The notes under the pieces: model-generated
Told to the model about the DNA's origin: nothing
Seen by the model: the letters and a program-made list of their open reading frames with translations, nothing else
Database searches by the model: none
Shown: positions 36,191 through 48,083 of the stretch, piece after piece
Position numbering within the stretch: the first letter of the stretch is position 1
Layout: the number at the start of each line of letters is the position of its first letter
Program-made: the position numbers and the translations under genes
Source: Rossellomorea vietnamensis
Lineage (GTDB): Bacteria; Bacillota; Bacilli; Bacillales; Bacillaceae_B
Assembly (NCBI RefSeq): GCF_001305855.1
Contig: NZ_LIXZ01000014.1
Coordinates: 40,014 to 104,013 of the forward strand
DNA: 64,000 nt
Reading direction: 5' to 3'

Positions 36191-37525
36191 TTAAATGGCT
36201 GCTTTTTCTTCTGATTCTTCTAGTACCCGGACAAATTGTCCTTCATTTAGAGGATAACCCGCTTTGGTGAGTTTCACTTTCACAAGTTTCCCTACCATCT
36301 CTTCGGTTGCAGGGAACACCACTTTCAAGTAGTTATCCGTGTATCCTACGTAGAGATCATCCTGATGGATTTCTTCAGGGATTACCTCTAGTACTTCGTT
36401 TTCGAACTCTGAAGCGTATTCTTTCGCTAATTGGTTCGAAAGTTCAATTAAGCGGTGGACACGTTCGTTCTTGATGTCTTCATCAATCTGATCGTCCATT
36501 CTGGCAGCAGGCGTGCCTGTCCGTTTTGAATAAGGGAAAACGTGAAGCTCAGAGAATTTATGCTCTTTGATGAAATGATATGTTTCCAAGAATTCTTCTT
36601 CCGTTTCACCCGGGAAACCAACAATGACATCGGATGTAACGGCAAGTCCTGGAAGGGCTTTTTTAAGCTTCTCTAAACGCTCGGCAAAGAATTCCATCGT
36701 ATACTTTCTGCGCATTCTCTTAAGGACCGTGTTGGATCCTGATTGAAGCGGGATGTGCAGATGCCTTACCACGATATCGGATTGATCGATTACTTCAATG
36801 ACTTCATCCGTCAATTGACTCGCTTCGATGGAGGATATGCGGATTCTCTTAAGTCCCTTCACGTTTTGCTCAAGATCTTTAAGGAGCATGGCAAGGTTGT
36901 AGTCTTTCATGTCCTCTCCATATCCGCCTGTATGGATCCCAGTCAGGACAATTTCTTTGTACCCTGCATCAACAAGCTGTTGAGCCTGGTGAACGACTTC
37001 TTCAGGGTCGCGGGATCTCATCAGTCCACGTGCCCAGGGAATGATACAGAACGTACAGAAATTGTTGCAGCCTTCCTGGATCTTAAGGGAGGCACGGGTA
37101 CGGTCCGTGAATGCCGGAACGTCCAATTCTTCGTACACACGATTCTTCATGATGTTGGTGACACCATTGATCGGTTGACGTTCTTTTTTGTACTCCTCGA
37201 TATACGTAAGCATTTTCCTGCGATCCTGGGTACCTACCACAACATCGACTCCCGGGATGGCCATGATTTCGGCTGGGGACGTTTGGGCATAGCATCCTGT
37301 TACACAGATGACCCCGTCTGGATTTTTCCGGATGGCACGGCGGATTACCTGCCTGCTCTTCTTATCACCTGTATTGGTTACTGTGCATGTATTGATGACA
37401 TACACGTCTGCGATCGAGTCATATTCTACACGATCATATCCTTCTTCTTTAAATAGTTGCCAGATGGCTTCAGTTTCGTAGTGGTTCACTTTACACCCTA
37501 GAGTGTGAAACGCTACTGATGGCAT
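36191..37525 (-). CDS. mtaB: tRNA N6-threonylcarbamoyladenosine methylthiotransferase
   Basis: The 444-residue radical SAM enzyme adds a methylthio group to t6A37 in tRNA. The N-terminal UPF0004 domain carries three cluster cysteines (TLGCKVN, NTCTVT, VTGCYAQ); the radical SAM motif is CNNFCTFC near residue 150; the C-terminal TRAM domain follows. The ATG at 37525 has GAGGTGATTGCA upstream and gives the usual N-terminus; a longer frame to 37621 runs over the end of rsmE and is not used. Last gene of the heat-shock operon. Confidence 0.95.
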   Translation of the reverse strand: MPSVAFHTLGCKVNHYETEAIWQLFKEEGYDRVEYDSIADVYVINTCTVTNTGDKKSRQVIRRAIRKNPDGVICVTGCYAQTSPAEIMAIPGVDVVVGTQDRRKMLTYIEEYKKERQPINGVTNIMKNRVYEELDVPAFTDRTRASLKIQEGCNNFCTFCIIPWARGLMRSRDPEEVVHQAQQLVDAGYKEIVLTGIHTGGYGEDMKDYNLAMLLKDLEQNVKGLKRIRISSIEASQLTDEVIEVIDQSDIVVRHLHIPLQSGSNTVLKRMRRKYTMEFFAERLEKLKKALPGLAVTSDVIVGFPGETEEEFLETYHFIKEHKFSELHVFPYSKRTGTPAARMDDQIDEDIKNERVHRLIELSNQLAKEYASEFENEVLEVIPEEIHQDDLYVGYTDNYLKVVFPATEEMVGKLVKVKLTKAGYPLNEGQFVRVLEESEEKAAI

Positions 37526-37530
37526 TGCAA

Positions 37531-38283
37531 TCACCTCATAAGTTCTAATTGATAGCTGATGGCTGAGAGAACATACAATGGAGCAGTCTCCGTCCGGAGA
37601 ATCCTTGGGCCAAGGCCGCATGTAAGAAAGCCCCCGCTTCTCAACAGCTCTATTTCTTTCTCCGATAATCCACCTTCAGGGCCGAATACGACCAGTACAC
37701 TTTGCCCGTTACCGATGGAGGACAACATCTTTGACAGGTTCCCTTTTTCACCGGCACGTGCTTCTTCTTCATATGCGACAAGTTTATAATCGAACTGACT
37801 GCCTGCTTGAATCAATTGTTTGATTGAAACGGGTGCAGAGACATCAGGGACGAGAAGTCTATGCGACTGTTCAGCCGCTTCCTTCACAATCTTTTCCCAA
37901 CGCTCTGTCTTTTTCTTTGCTTTTTTTTCGTCCCACTTCACAATGGAGCGATCCGCATTAAAAGGGATAAATTGAGTGGCTCCAAGCTCTGTTCCCTTTT
38001 GGAAAATCAACTCCAATTTATCCCCTTTCGGCAGTCCGCTCGCAATGGTTACTTTAATTGGTAATTCCTTCGTCGATGTTTCCCATTGTACTATTGACAG
38101 CTTGACTGCGTCACTGGAAATCGTTTCAATACGGGTGATCGCTGATGCCTGATCCTTGAAGACAACGAATACTTCATCCTGCTCCTTCATTCTCATGACA
38201 CGGACAATATGATGATAATCATCCCCCGTGATCATAATCGGATCATTTTCTCGATATAGGTCTTCTATAAAATATCGTTGCAT
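37531..38283 (-). CDS. rsmE: 16S rRNA (uracil1498-N3)-methyltransferase
   Basis: The 250-residue protein has an N-terminal PUA-like domain (MQRYFIEDL) and a SPOUT methyltransferase knot with VVFGPEGGLSEKEIELL (cited as FGPEGGLS) and LGPRILRTETAPL (cited as LRTETAPL). RsmE methylates U1498 of 16S rRNA in the assembled 30S subunit. GGTGGAG lies 10 nt before the ATG. It overlaps no neighbour but is 31 bp after prmA and 5 bp before mtaB, all in the dnaK operon. Confidence 0.95.
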   Translation of the reverse strand: MQRYFIEDLYRENDPIMITGDDYHHIVRVMRMKEQDEVFVVFKDQASAITRIETISSDAVKLSIVQWETSTKELPIKVTIASGLPKGDKLELIFQKGTELGATQFIPFNADRSIVKWDEKKAKKKTERWEKIVKEAAEQSHRLLVPDVSAPVSIKQLIQAGSQFDYKLVAYEEEARAGEKGNLSKMLSSIGNGQSVLVVFGPEGGLSEKEIELLRSGGFLTCGLGPRILRTETAPLYVLSAISYQLELMR

Positions 38284-38314
38284 ACAGTTTCAACTCCACC
38301 GATTTTACTTTGTA

Positions 38315-39256
38315 TTATTCAGGCTTAACAGCGATGATCGCAACCCAGTCTTCCATTACCATGATCTCTTCGATATGGAAACCGGCAGCTTCCAACGAGT
38401 CACGTACTTCCTGCTTTTTAGGCTGGATGATTCCGGAAGTGATAAAATATCCACCCGGCTTCACAAGCTCGTATGCGTCTTCTGTAAAGCGCAGAATGAT
38501 TTCAGCCAGGATGTTCGCCACGATCACATCAGCCTGCCCGGTCACCCCATTCAATAGATTGTTGGCATCCACGGATACCGTTTCCTGTACTTTGTTCAAC
38601 TTCACATTCAGTCTTGCTGAACGAACCGCGACTTCATCAAGGTCATATGCACGTACCCGGTCTGCGGCTAATAGAGCCGATGCAATGGATAATACACCTG
38701 AGCCCGTACCAACATCAATGACGGAATCATGTTCTTTTACGATTCGCTCAAGTGCCTGGATACACATGACGGTAGTAGGGTGAGTACCCGTCCCGAACGC
38801 CATGCCCGGATCCAGTTCAATAATGAGTTCATCACTATGAACCGGCGTGTAGTCTTCCCAGGTTGGAACAATCGTGAACTTATCCGAAATTTTCACAGGA
38901 TGATAGTATTTCTTCCAGGCAGTTGCCCATTCTTCTTCATTTACCTCGGAAATCTCCACTTTGTTTTCACCAATGTCGATATCATAAGTAACAAGGTTCG
39001 TGATGCCCTGCTTGATCTCGTCAACGGTTTCCCCCAGGAAACTATTGACGGGCAAATAAGCTTTGACCATGACGCCGTCCGTTGGGTAGTCATCAGGGTT
39101 GAGTTGGTAGATCTCCCCAAACATATCTTCTCTTTCCTTAACTAATTCGGCAGGGTCTTCAATGACCACACCGCTTGCCCCTGATTCGTGAAGAATGTTT
39201 GAAATCGGCTCAATCGCTTCATTCGTTGTAAGAATACTGATTTCTGACCATTTCAT
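38315..39256 (-). CDS. prmA: Ribosomal protein L11 methyltransferase
   Basis: The 313-residue enzyme methylates lysines and the N-terminus of ribosomal protein L11. The N-terminal L11-binding domain is followed by the SAM site [13 protein letters not shown] near residue 178 and [11 protein letters not shown] near 243. The start MKWSEISI fits the family. It lies 24 bp after dnaJ, the typical bacillar order dnaJ-prmA-rsmE-mtaB. Confidence 0.96.
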   Translation of the reverse strand: MKWSEISILTTNEAIEPISNILHESGASGVVIEDPAELVKEREDMFGEIYQLNPDDYPTDGVMVKAYLPVNSFLGETVDEIKQGITNLVTYDIDIGENKVEISEVNEEEWATAWKKYYHPVKISDKFTIVPTWEDYTPVHSDELIIELDPGMAFGTGTHPTTVMCIQALERIVKEHDSVIDVGTGSGVLSIASALLAADRVRAYDLDEVAVRSARLNVKLNKVQETVSVDANNLLNGVTGQADVIVANILAEIILRFTEDAYELVKPGGYFITSGIIQPKKQEVRDSLEAAGFHIEEIMVMEDWVAIIAVKPE

Positions 39257-39280
39257 TGATCTACCAACTCCGCTCTTTAG

Positions 39281-40411
39281 TTATTCGCCTTTAAAGGCCT
39301 TTTTTACTTTATCAAAGAAGCTTTCATGCTGTTCATCAGGAATTTGACCGCTGATGTCAGCGAATTCTCTCAATAATTGTTTCTGCCTATCCGTCAGCTT
39401 GGAAGGCGTGACCACTTTCACCTGTACATGCTGATCCCCCGTACCGTAACCTCGGACATTCGGTACGCCCTTGCCTTTCAAACGGAATCTCGTACTCGTC
39501 TGAGTTCCTGCAGGGACTTTCAGCTTAACTTTACCGTGTAAGGTCGGTACTTCAATTTCATCACCCAATGCGGCTTGGGCAAACGTCACAGGCATTTCAC
39601 AGTAAATGTCATCACCATTACGTTCGAAGAAATCATGTGAACGGACGTGGAAGACCACATACAGGTCACCGGCAGGACCGCCATTAATACCCGGTTCCCC
39701 TTGACCTGTCACGCGCAGCTGTTGTCCATCATCGATACCGGCTGGGATCTTAACAGCGATTTTACGGCGCTTCTGTACTTTACCCGCACCGCCACATGTT
39801 GAACATTTTTCCTTGATTTGTTTACCTGTACCGTTACAGTAGTGACAAACCCTTCTGTTCACAATGCGGCCGAATGGTGTATTCTGCTCCACATTCAATT
39901 GACCGGATCCATTACAGTGAGAACATGTATTAACCTTTGTCCCAGGTTTCGCTCCCGAACCATGGCACGTTTCACATTCTTCTTCTCTCGGAATTTCGAT
40001 TTCGGTTTCTTTCCCGAAGACCGCTTCTTCAAATGTCAGAGACATCGTGTATTGAAGGTCCGCTCCTTGACGAGGTGCATTTGGATCTCTTCTGCGGCCT
40101 CCGCCGCCTCCACCGAAGAATGTATTGAAGATATCTTCGAAACCACCGAAACCGCCGCCGCCAAAGTCTCCTCTGCCGCCGAATCCCTGGTTGGGGTCCG
40201 TGTGTCCGAAACGATCATACTGAGCGCGCTTCTGATCATCACTTAACACTTCATACGCTTCCGATATTTCTTTAAACTTTTCATCCGCATCCGCTTCTTT
40301 ATTAATATCCGGATGATATTTTTTGGAGAGCTTGCGGTATGCTTTCTTCATTTCGTCTTTTGAGGCGTCTTTTCCAACCCCAAGAACCTCATAATAGTCC
40401 CGTTTACTCAT
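39281..40411 (-). CDS. dnaJ: Chaperone protein DnaJ
   Basis: The 376-residue Hsp40 has the J domain with HPD in KKYHPDINK (about 32), a Gly/Phe-rich linker (70-105), four zinc repeats ([32 protein letters not shown], about 145-210) and the substrate-binding C-terminal domains. It stimulates the ATPase of DnaK. A promoter candidate and a terminator-like hairpin precede it, so it can be expressed apart from dnaK. Confidence 0.98.
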   Translation of the reverse strand: MSKRDYYEVLGVGKDASKDEMKKAYRKLSKKYHPDINKEADADEKFKEISEAYEVLSDDQKRAQYDRFGHTDPNQGFGGRGDFGGGGFGGFEDIFNTFFGGGGGGRRRDPNAPRQGADLQYTMSLTFEEAVFGKETEIEIPREEECETCHGSGAKPGTKVNTCSHCNGSGQLNVEQNTPFGRIVNRRVCHYCNGTGKQIKEKCSTCGGAGKVQKRRKIAVKIPAGIDDGQQLRVTGQGEPGINGGPAGDLYVVFHVRSHDFFERNGDDIYCEMPVTFAQAALGDEIEVPTLHGKVKLKVPAGTQTSTRFRLKGKGVPNVRGYGTGDQHVQVKVVTPSKLTDRQKQLLREFADISGQIPDEQHESFFDKVKKAFKGE

Positions 40412-40446
40412 TAAAACACCACTCCCGAATCCTTTGCATAAAGGTT

Positions 40447-40476
40447 ATTTTAACATTGAGCTTCGACTATTATCAA
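40447..40476 (-). promoter_or_regulatory. Internal promoter for dnaJ and downstream genes
   Basis: TTGATA (40471-40476) and TAAAAT (40447-40452) are 18 bp apart, 36 bp upstream of dnaJ. It lies after the dnaK hairpin, consistent with separate expression of dnaJ-prmA-rsmE-mtaB. Confidence 0.6.
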
Positions 40477-40538
40477 TAAAAACTCAACATTCCTTACATT
40501 AGTTTGTGTCTGTTGATTGAAGGTTTCTTTCAATCATA

Positions 40539-40580
40539 GAAAAAGTCAAAGCCAAGAACCGCCCTGACTTTGACTTTTTC
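40539..40580 (-). terminator. Terminator after dnaK
   Basis: AAAAAGTCAAAG and CTTTGACTTTTT pair perfectly (12 bp) around a GC-rich loop. It lies 17 bp past the dnaK stop and could reduce read-through into dnaJ. Confidence 0.8.
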
Positions 40581-40596
40581 GTTCGTTTACATCTGA

Positions 40597-42462
<1,866 letters not shown>

Positions 42463-42465
42463 TTA

Positions 42466-43029
42466 TTATTGACTGACCTTCACCATAGAAGGACGAATTA
42501 CTCTGTCTTTCAGTTTGTATCCCTTTTGGAATTCCTCGACAACGACATTGCTGTCGAAGTTTTCGTCTTCCACCTGCATGACAGCTTGGTGCATATGAGG
42601 ATCAAACTCCTGACCTACTGCTTCAATTGGTTCCACTCCCTCTTTCTTAAGGGCTTCTACAAGACTTCTGTGAACCATTTCCATTCCTTGAAGCAATTGT
42701 TTCGTTTGCTCATTATCAGCTTCTATATTCAAAGCACGCTCGAAATTATCAAGTGCTGGCAATAGTTCCGTAATCAGTCCTTGAGCACGATATTTTTCCT
42801 TCGATTCATTTTCGACGTTTACACGACGGCGGAAATTATCGAAATCGGCTCTTAAACGAAGATAACGATTTTCAGACTCATTCAGCTTTTCCTCTAATTG
42901 TGAAAGCTCATCTGATTCTTGCTGCTCTTCTGCTACTTCCTCAGCTTGAGGTTCTTCAGCGAAAATTTCTTCCACTGCTTCGCTGTTTTCTTCTTTCGCT
43001 TGCTGCTCTTGTTTTGTTTCTTCAGACAT
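42466..43029 (-). CDS. grpE: Nucleotide exchange factor GrpE
   Basis: The 187-residue protein has an acidic, disordered N-terminus, a long coiled coil ([17 protein letters not shown]) and a C-terminal beta domain with GVEPI and FDPHMHQAV, standard GrpE. It releases ADP from DnaK. The ATG at 43029 follows AAGGAGGTGAATGTT; the in-frame ATG at 43038 overlaps that site. It is 40 bp before dnaK. Confidence 0.96.
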   Translation of the reverse strand: MSEETKQEQQAKEENSEAVEEIFAEEPQAEEVAEEQQESDELSQLEEKLNESENRYLRLRADFDNFRRRVNVENESKEKYRAQGLITELLPALDNFERALNIEADNEQTKQLLQGMEMVHRSLVEALKKEGVEPIEAVGQEFDPHMHQAVMQVEDENFDSNVVVEEFQKGYKLKDRVIRPSMVKVSQ

Positions 43030-43134
43030 AACATTCACCTCCTTAAAAATGTGATCCTACGCTCATATGAAGGCGCCGAAACGTCTGTTCAAACGCGCTT
43101 TCGGGGCCTTATTTTCCTTTATACAATATGTCCA

Positions 43135-44172
43135 CTAATCCCCACTTTGATACAGCTTCGTCAGAACCTTGGACATATCGTTTGAAAAGAAATTAAGTAA
43201 ACTGACGACACGGGAATACTCCATCCGAGTAGGCCCGATGATCGCAATGGAACCTAATTGTTCTTTGCCAATCGAATAAGTAGCGGTTATGAGACTGCAA
43301 TTCTCCATAGCAAGATGATCGTTTTCTTTCCCGATCTTAATGTTTACCCCTGTGGCAGACGGTCGGATCAGGTTATAGACGCTTTCTTCCTGTTCAATCA
43401 TTTCAAGAAGCATACGGACCTTTTGTACATCGTGGAATTCAGGCTGATTCAGGATATTGGTCTTTCCTCCAAAGAACAGCTTATCCGTGACCGTTGGATT
43501 GAAGGAGTCCGTTAGGGAGTGGAGGATAAAATCATAATTCTGTATATGCTCTTTAAGTAAGAGAGCGACTTCTTTAAAGATTTTATCGTTCAACTCACTG
43601 ATCGGTACACCCGTCAAGCGGTCATTTAAGATGTGTACAAGCTTTTCAAGCTCTGACGCATCCATTGTCGCAGGGATATGGAACACTTTATTTTCAACAT
43701 GTCCGTTATCCGTGACGATGATGGCGATGGCCGTATCTTTGTTTAGAGGAATCAGTTGAATTTTTTTCAGCTTGTTTTCCTTTAAATCAGGTCCTAAAAC
43801 AATCGTTGTATAATTGGTCAGCTCTGAAAGGATCTTCGCCGATTTCTGAACCACTTTCTCCAATTCATACATGCGCTCGGTAAAAATGGAGCGAAGTGCA
43901 TGGACGTCATTCTTTTTTAATTTCTGTGGAGAAAGCAAGTGATCCACATAGTATCGATAACCCTTTTCTGACGGTACGCGACCTGAGGATGTGTGGGTTT
44001 TTTCTATAAAGCCCAAATCCTCAAGATCTGCCATTTCATTACGGATCGTAGCTGAACTGAATGAAATCTCATCTTTTTTAGACAAGCTTCTCGAACCGAC
44101 AGGCTGGGCAGAAAGAATAAAATCATCAATGATCACTTGAAGAATTAGAAGTTGTCGATCTGTTAACAACAT
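43135..44172 (-). CDS. hrcA: Heat-inducible repressor HrcA
   Basis: The 345-residue repressor has an N-terminal winged helix ([29 protein letters not shown] recognition region) and the GAF-like C-terminal domain. HrcA binds CIRCE, which lies 12 bp upstream of this start, and loses activity on heat stress when GroE is occupied. It is the first gene of the dnaK operon and so controls itself. Confidence 0.97.
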   Translation of the reverse strand: MLLTDRQLLILQVIIDDFILSAQPVGSRSLSKKDEISFSSATIRNEMADLEDLGFIEKTHTSSGRVPSEKGYRYYVDHLLSPQKLKKNDVHALRSIFTERMYELEKVVQKSAKILSELTNYTTIVLGPDLKENKLKKIQLIPLNKDTAIAIIVTDNGHVENKVFHIPATMDASELEKLVHILNDRLTGVPISELNDKIFKEVALLLKEHIQNYDFILHSLTDSFNPTVTDKLFFGGKTNILNQPEFHDVQKVRMLLEMIEQEESVYNLIRPSATGVNIKIGKENDHLAMENCSLITATYSIGKEQLGSIAIIGPTRMEYSRVVSLLNFFSNDMSKVLTKLYQSGD

Positions 44173-44184
44173 TCATCACCCCTG

Positions 44185-44211
44185 TTAGCACTCTACTAAG
44201 ATGAGTGCTAA
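44185..44211. promoter_or_regulatory. CIRCE operator
   Basis: TTAGCACTC, a 9-bp spacer and GAGTGCTAA: a perfect match to the CIRCE consensus. It falls between the hrcA promoter and start codon. Confidence 0.98.
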
Positions 44212-44227
44212 ATCTAATTAATAAATT

Positions 44228-44251
44228 ATCAAATCAGTAAAGGGATGTCAA
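44228..44251 (-). promoter_or_regulatory. Promoter of the hrcA-dnaK operon
   Basis: A perfect TTGACA (44246-44251) lies upstream of CIRCE on the minus strand. The -10 is within TGATAATTT, 15-17 bp downstream; the exact hexamer is unclear. Confidence 0.6.
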
Positions 44252-44300
44252 TATATTAGATTGGGTCTTTTCATTGGACTTTTAAAAATAGCGAGTGGTG

Positions 44301-44427
44301 GTTGATTTCCGCTGCAGGTGCTCGCTTTCCGCGGGGCGTGAGTTGAGCCTCCTCGGGCTTTCGCCCTGTGGGGTCTCAACTTTCACGCGTTTCCCGCAGG
44401 AGTCGAGCACCTTCCGCTTCAATCAAC
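44301..44427. repeat. Palindromic repeat family, full-length copy (127 bp)
   Basis: Outer arms GTTGATT/AATCAAC enclose GGTGCTCG/CGAGCACC, then CGTGA/TCACG, GTTGAG/CTCAAC and GGGC/GCCC near the tip. The whole element can fold into one long stem. It sits between hemW and the hrcA promoter. Confidence 0.9.
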
Positions 44428-44492
44428 TCTCTGAGTATGAGTTATTTACTAAAAGACTAAATAAACACCCCTACTCTAAAAGATTGGACCAA

Positions 44493-45623
44493 TTAGATTA
44501 CCCCGAGGAATGATTGGAAAACCTCATTCCCTAAAAAGCGCCCTTGTTTTGTAAGTGCTACCCGTTCTTCATTTACTGAGAGCAGTCCGCGCTTTTCCAT
44601 TTCTTCGATGGATGGACCAAATATGGATTCTATGGTTGAGCCGAATTTTTGTTGGAATATGGATTTACTTACGCCTTCCACTTTACGTAAGCCTAGGAAC
44701 ATTTCTTCTTCCATCATTTCGGCTTTGGTGACTTGATGCTCCTGGATCGTCGGCAGGGAACCTTCTGCAATCGGGTCCATGTATTTCTTGAGCGGTCCGT
44801 AGTTTGAATAACGTACTCCGTTTATATATCCGTGTGCACCTGCTCCTAAACCATAATATTCATTATTGTCCCAGTAAACGAGATTGTGTCTGCTTTCAAA
44901 TCCCGATTTGGCAAAATTACTGATCTCATATTGATTGATCCCATACTTCTCCATCGTTTCGATGAGGATCTCGTACATGGCTGCTTCCTGGTCCTGTGAC
45001 GGCAGTGACAGCTTCCCCTTTCTCATCAAATTATAGAAAACCGTTTTCGGCTCTACGATGAGTGAGTAGGCTGAGTAATGAGGAAGATCGAGGTCAAGCG
45101 CTTTTGTTAGTGTATCCCGAAAATCTTCTTCTGTTTGCCTTGGAAGACTATAAATCAAATCGATGCTGATGTTTGAGAATCCTACTTTTTGAGCGTTTTC
45201 TACTGACGTATAGACATCTTCACTTTTATGGGTACGACCGATTCCTTTCAAGAGTTCATCATTGAATGACTGAACACCGAAACTCAACCGATTCACACCG
45301 TGATCCTTTAACACACGAAGTTTATCCTGTGTTAAATCACCGGGGTTTGCCTCGAAGGTGAATTCACCCTTTTCAAAAGGCAAATGGGTCGTGATGGATT
45401 CACACAGCGTATCGAGCTGACCGGCATCCAAAGACGTCGGCGTACCACCGCCGACAAAAATTGTATCCAGTTTCTCAGAAGCCGAGACTCTATGTTTCAT
45501 TTCCTGACCCAGGCTGATTAAGTATTCATTTACTGGCTGACCTTCCAGGAAAACTTTATTAAAATCACAATAATGGCAGATATGTTCACAAAAAGGAATA
45601 TGAATATAAGCTGATTTAACCAA
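44493..45623 (-). CDS. hemW: Haem chaperone HemW (radical SAM, HemN-like)
   Basis: The 376-residue protein has the radical SAM motif CEHICHYC near residue 10, GGGTPTSL, and the C-terminal HemN domain. It lacks the longer N-terminus of true coproporphyrinogen dehydrogenase, fitting HemW, which binds haem and passes it to respiratory enzymes. The TTG at 45623 has AAAGGAGGG 7 nt upstream and gives the usual N-terminus VKSAYIHIPFC; the frame extends to 45689 through a terminator-like stem and is not used there. Confidence 0.93.
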   Translation of the reverse strand: MVKSAYIHIPFCEHICHYCDFNKVFLEGQPVNEYLISLGQEMKHRVSASEKLDTIFVGGGTPTSLDAGQLDTLCESITTHLPFEKGEFTFEANPGDLTQDKLRVLKDHGVNRLSFGVQSFNDELLKGIGRTHKSEDVYTSVENAQKVGFSNISIDLIYSLPRQTEEDFRDTLTKALDLDLPHYSAYSLIVEPKTVFYNLMRKGKLSLPSQDQEAAMYEILIETMEKYGINQYEISNFAKSGFESRHNLVYWDNNEYYGLGAGAHGYINGVRYSNYGPLKKYMDPIAEGSLPTIQEHQVTKAEMMEEEMFLGLRKVEGVSKSIFQQKFGSTIESIFGPSIEEMEKRGLLSVNEERVALTKQGRFLGNEVFQSFLGVI

Positions 45624-45654
45624 GATTATCCCTCCTTTGGGGGCATTCATAGAG

Positions 45655-45702
45655 AAAAGGGGGTAAGCTGTGCTTGAAAAACAAGCCACTTTCCCCCTTT
45701 AT
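45655..45702 (-). terminator. Terminator-like stem between lepA and hemW
   Basis: AAAGGGGGAAAGTGGCTTG pairs with CAAGC..GCTTACCCCCTTT on the minus strand, with a short T-tract. It may lower expression of hemW relative to lepA. Confidence 0.65.
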
Positions 45703-45713
45703 CTGCATGACGA

Positions 45714-47546
45714 TTATTTTTTATCCGTATCATCCATTTTCAGGACGGCCATGAAGGCTTCCTGCGGAACTTCAACATTCCCTACGGACTTCATACGTTT
45801 TTTACCTTCTTTTTGTTTATCAAGAAGCTTACGTTTACGGGAGATATCCCCACCATAACATTTTGCCAGTACGTTTTTACGCATGGCTTTAATGGTCGAT
45901 CTTGCTACAATCTTTTGTCCGATCGCTGCCTGGACGGGTACTTCGAATTGCTGTCTCGGGATTAATTCCTTCAACTTCTCTACAATCAGCTTCCCACGTT
46001 CGTAAGCAAAGTCACGGTGAACGATAAAGCTCAGGGCATCGACATTCTCAGCGTTAAGCAGGATATCCATTTTCACAAGCTTGGATTCTTTGTATCCAAT
46101 CAGCTCATAATCAAATGAAGCGTACCCTTTCGTATTCGATTTCAACTGATCGAAGAAATCATACACGATTTCAGCAAGCGGAATTTCATAGACGATGTTC
46201 ACTCGCGTATCATCCATATACTGCATATCGATGAAGTTCCCGCGCTTTCCTTGACAAAGCTCCATTACGGCACCTACATAGTCGTTTGGAACCATGATCG
46301 TTGCTTTAACATAAGGTTCTTCAACATGATCGACCTTTTGTGGATCCGGCATCATGGATGGGTTATCCACTTTCACTTCTTCACCGTCCGTCAATTTCAC
46401 ATGATAGATAACGCTTGGTGCAGTCGTAATCAGGTCGATTTTGAATTCCCGTTCGATACGTTCCTGAATGATCTCCATATGAAGAAGACCCAGGAATCCA
46501 CAACGGAATCCGAACCCTAATGCCTGTGAAGTTTCAGGCTCGAATTGAAGGGCGGAGTCATTTAATTCAAGCTTTTCAAGCGCTTCTCGAAGATCATTAT
46601 AACGATTTGAATCAATCGGATATAAACCGCAATAAACCATCGGGTTCATGCGGCGGTAACCAGGCAATGCTTCCTGTGCAGGATTACCGGCAAGAGTGAT
46701 GGTATCCCCAACACGGGTGTCCCCGACGTTCTTGATCGCTGCAGTCAAATATCCAACATCCCCGACCGTCAATTCCTTCTGACCAGTCGCTTTCGGAGTG
46801 AAGACACCGATCTCGGTCACTTCAAACTCTTTCCCTGTGGCCATCATGCGGACCTTATCCCCCACCTTGACGCTTCCATCCATCACTCGGATGTAGGCAA
46901 CGACTCCTCGGTAGGCGTCATATAAAGAGTCAAAGATAAGCGCCTTTAAAGGTGAATCGGGGTCCCCTTGAGGAGCCGGCACCTTTTCCACCACCTGCTC
47001 AAGAATCTCTTCAATCCCGATTCCGGCTTTGGCTGAAGCAAGGACCGCTTCCGATGCATCAAGACCAATGACATCTTCCACTTCCTGGCGAACTCTCTCG
47101 GGATCGGCAGCCGGAAGGTCGATTTTGTTGATGACCGGCAGGATTTCCAAGTTATTATCCAAAGCAAGATACACGTTTGCAAGCGTCTGGGCTTCAATCC
47201 CCTGAGCGGCGTCCACGACAAGGACAGCTCCCTCACAAGCCGCTAAACTACGGGATACTTCGTATGTAAAATCTACGTGCCCCGGTGTATCAATCAGATG
47301 GAAAATATATTCTTCCCCATCCTTTGCCTGATACTTTAATTGCACAGAATTTAATTTAATGGTGATTCCACGCTCTCTCTCAAGGTCCATGGAATCTAGC
47401 AATTGGGCTTTCATTTCACGCGCCGTCAATGCTTTCGTCTTTTCTAATATTCGATCGGCAAGGGTAGATTTCCCATGGTCGATATGAGCAATAATGGAAA
47501 AGTTCCTTATTCTCGATTGTCTCTCTAATTTCTCTTCACGGTTCAT
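45714..47546 (-). CDS. lepA: Elongation factor 4 (LepA)
   Basis: This 610-residue translational GTPase shows AHIDHGKST (G1), RERGIT (G2), DTPGHVDF (G3), NKIDLP (G4), then EF-G-like domains and the LepA-specific C-terminal domain with KMRKN-type basic residues ([14 protein letters not shown], cited as [11 protein letters not shown]). It acts on ribosomes during initiation or stalled elongation. The ATG at 47546 has AGGAG about 11 nt upstream. It is 27 bp ahead of the lepA-hemW stem. Confidence 0.97.
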   Translation of the reverse strand: MNREEKLERQSRIRNFSIIAHIDHGKSTLADRILEKTKALTAREMKAQLLDSMDLERERGITIKLNSVQLKYQAKDGEEYIFHLIDTPGHVDFTYEVSRSLAACEGAVLVVDAAQGIEAQTLANVYLALDNNLEILPVINKIDLPAADPERVRQEVEDVIGLDASEAVLASAKAGIGIEEILEQVVEKVPAPQGDPDSPLKALIFDSLYDAYRGVVAYIRVMDGSVKVGDKVRMMATGKEFEVTEIGVFTPKATGQKELTVGDVGYLTAAIKNVGDTRVGDTITLAGNPAQEALPGYRRMNPMVYCGLYPIDSNRYNDLREALEKLELNDSALQFEPETSQALGFGFRCGFLGLLHMEIIQERIEREFKIDLITTAPSVIYHVKLTDGEEVKVDNPSMMPDPQKVDHVEEPYVKATIMVPNDYVGAVMELCQGKRGNFIDMQYMDDTRVNIVYEIPLAEIVYDFFDQLKSNTKGYASFDYELIGYKESKLVKMDILLNAENVDALSFIVHRDFAYERGKLIVEKLKELIPRQQFEVPVQAAIGQKIVARSTIKAMRKNVLAKCYGGDISRKRKLLDKQKEGKKRMKSVGNVEVPQEAFMAVLKMDDTDKK

Positions 47547-47695
47547 TATTCGTTCAACTCCTGTTATTTCCACACATATACACTATTTTGAATTATAGCA
47601 GTAGACTATATATTATTCAATGTAAACTAGAGGGCCCATTGGGAATTGACCGATTTACTTGTATTTCGTGAATCGACCTGCAGGGTGAAACATAA

Positions 47696-47728
47696 AAAAA
47701 GGAAGGCTCCCTGAGGGCCTTCTTTACA
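47696..47728 (-). terminator. Terminator after yqxA
   Basis: AAAGAAGGC..CTC pairs with GAG..GCCTTCCTTT on the minus strand, followed by seven T. It ends the gpr-spoIIP-yqxA region before lepA. Confidence 0.88.
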
Positions 47729-47729
47729 T

Positions 47730-48065
47730 TTAAATGAGCGAGGAAATCACATCCACTATTGTATTGGTGATGCTTTCGATGGTACTCGCTAGGACTTTTC
47801 CGATGGAAGAAAATACATTAAAGGCTTTCATTTCTTCTAACTTCTCTTTCTTTTCAGTCAGGGTTTTCGAATCTATCTCATTCCCGAGGAACGATGCCTC
47901 GACATCACCATCCCCTTTCTGATTGACCCCGACAGGAGACGTAAAGTTCTGCTGTTCATGTCCCTTCATATCCACGATGCCCTGATTCGCATACTGCATT
48001 CCGATCAGGACGCCGATAAATAATGCCGTTATAAGAAATGCACATTTAAAAAAGAATTTCGTCAT
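47730..48065 (-). CDS. yqxA: YqxA-like DUF3679 protein
   Basis: The 111-residue protein has one N-terminal membrane segment (FLITALFIGVLIGMQ) and an extracytoplasmic remainder with a predicted helix-rich C-terminus. It matches YqxA, found between spoIIP and lepA in spore formers; function unknown. The ATG at 48065 lies 6-10 nt after AAAGGATGG; a second in-frame ATG at 48071 is too close to that site. It follows spoIIP by 18 bp and is probably expressed with it. Confidence 0.85.
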   Translation of the reverse strand: MTKFFFKCAFLITALFIGVLIGMQYANQGIVDMKGHEQQNFTSPVGVNQKGDGDVEASFLGNEIDSKTLTEKKEKLEEMKAFNVFSSIGKVLASTIESITNTIVDVISSLI

Positions 48066-48083
48066 GTTCATCCATCCTTTTCA

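Noticed and set aside
37526..37621. N-terminal extension of MtaB
   Set aside because: The extra codons overlap the end of rsmE, lack a ribosome binding site and precede a well-placed site for the ATG at 37525.
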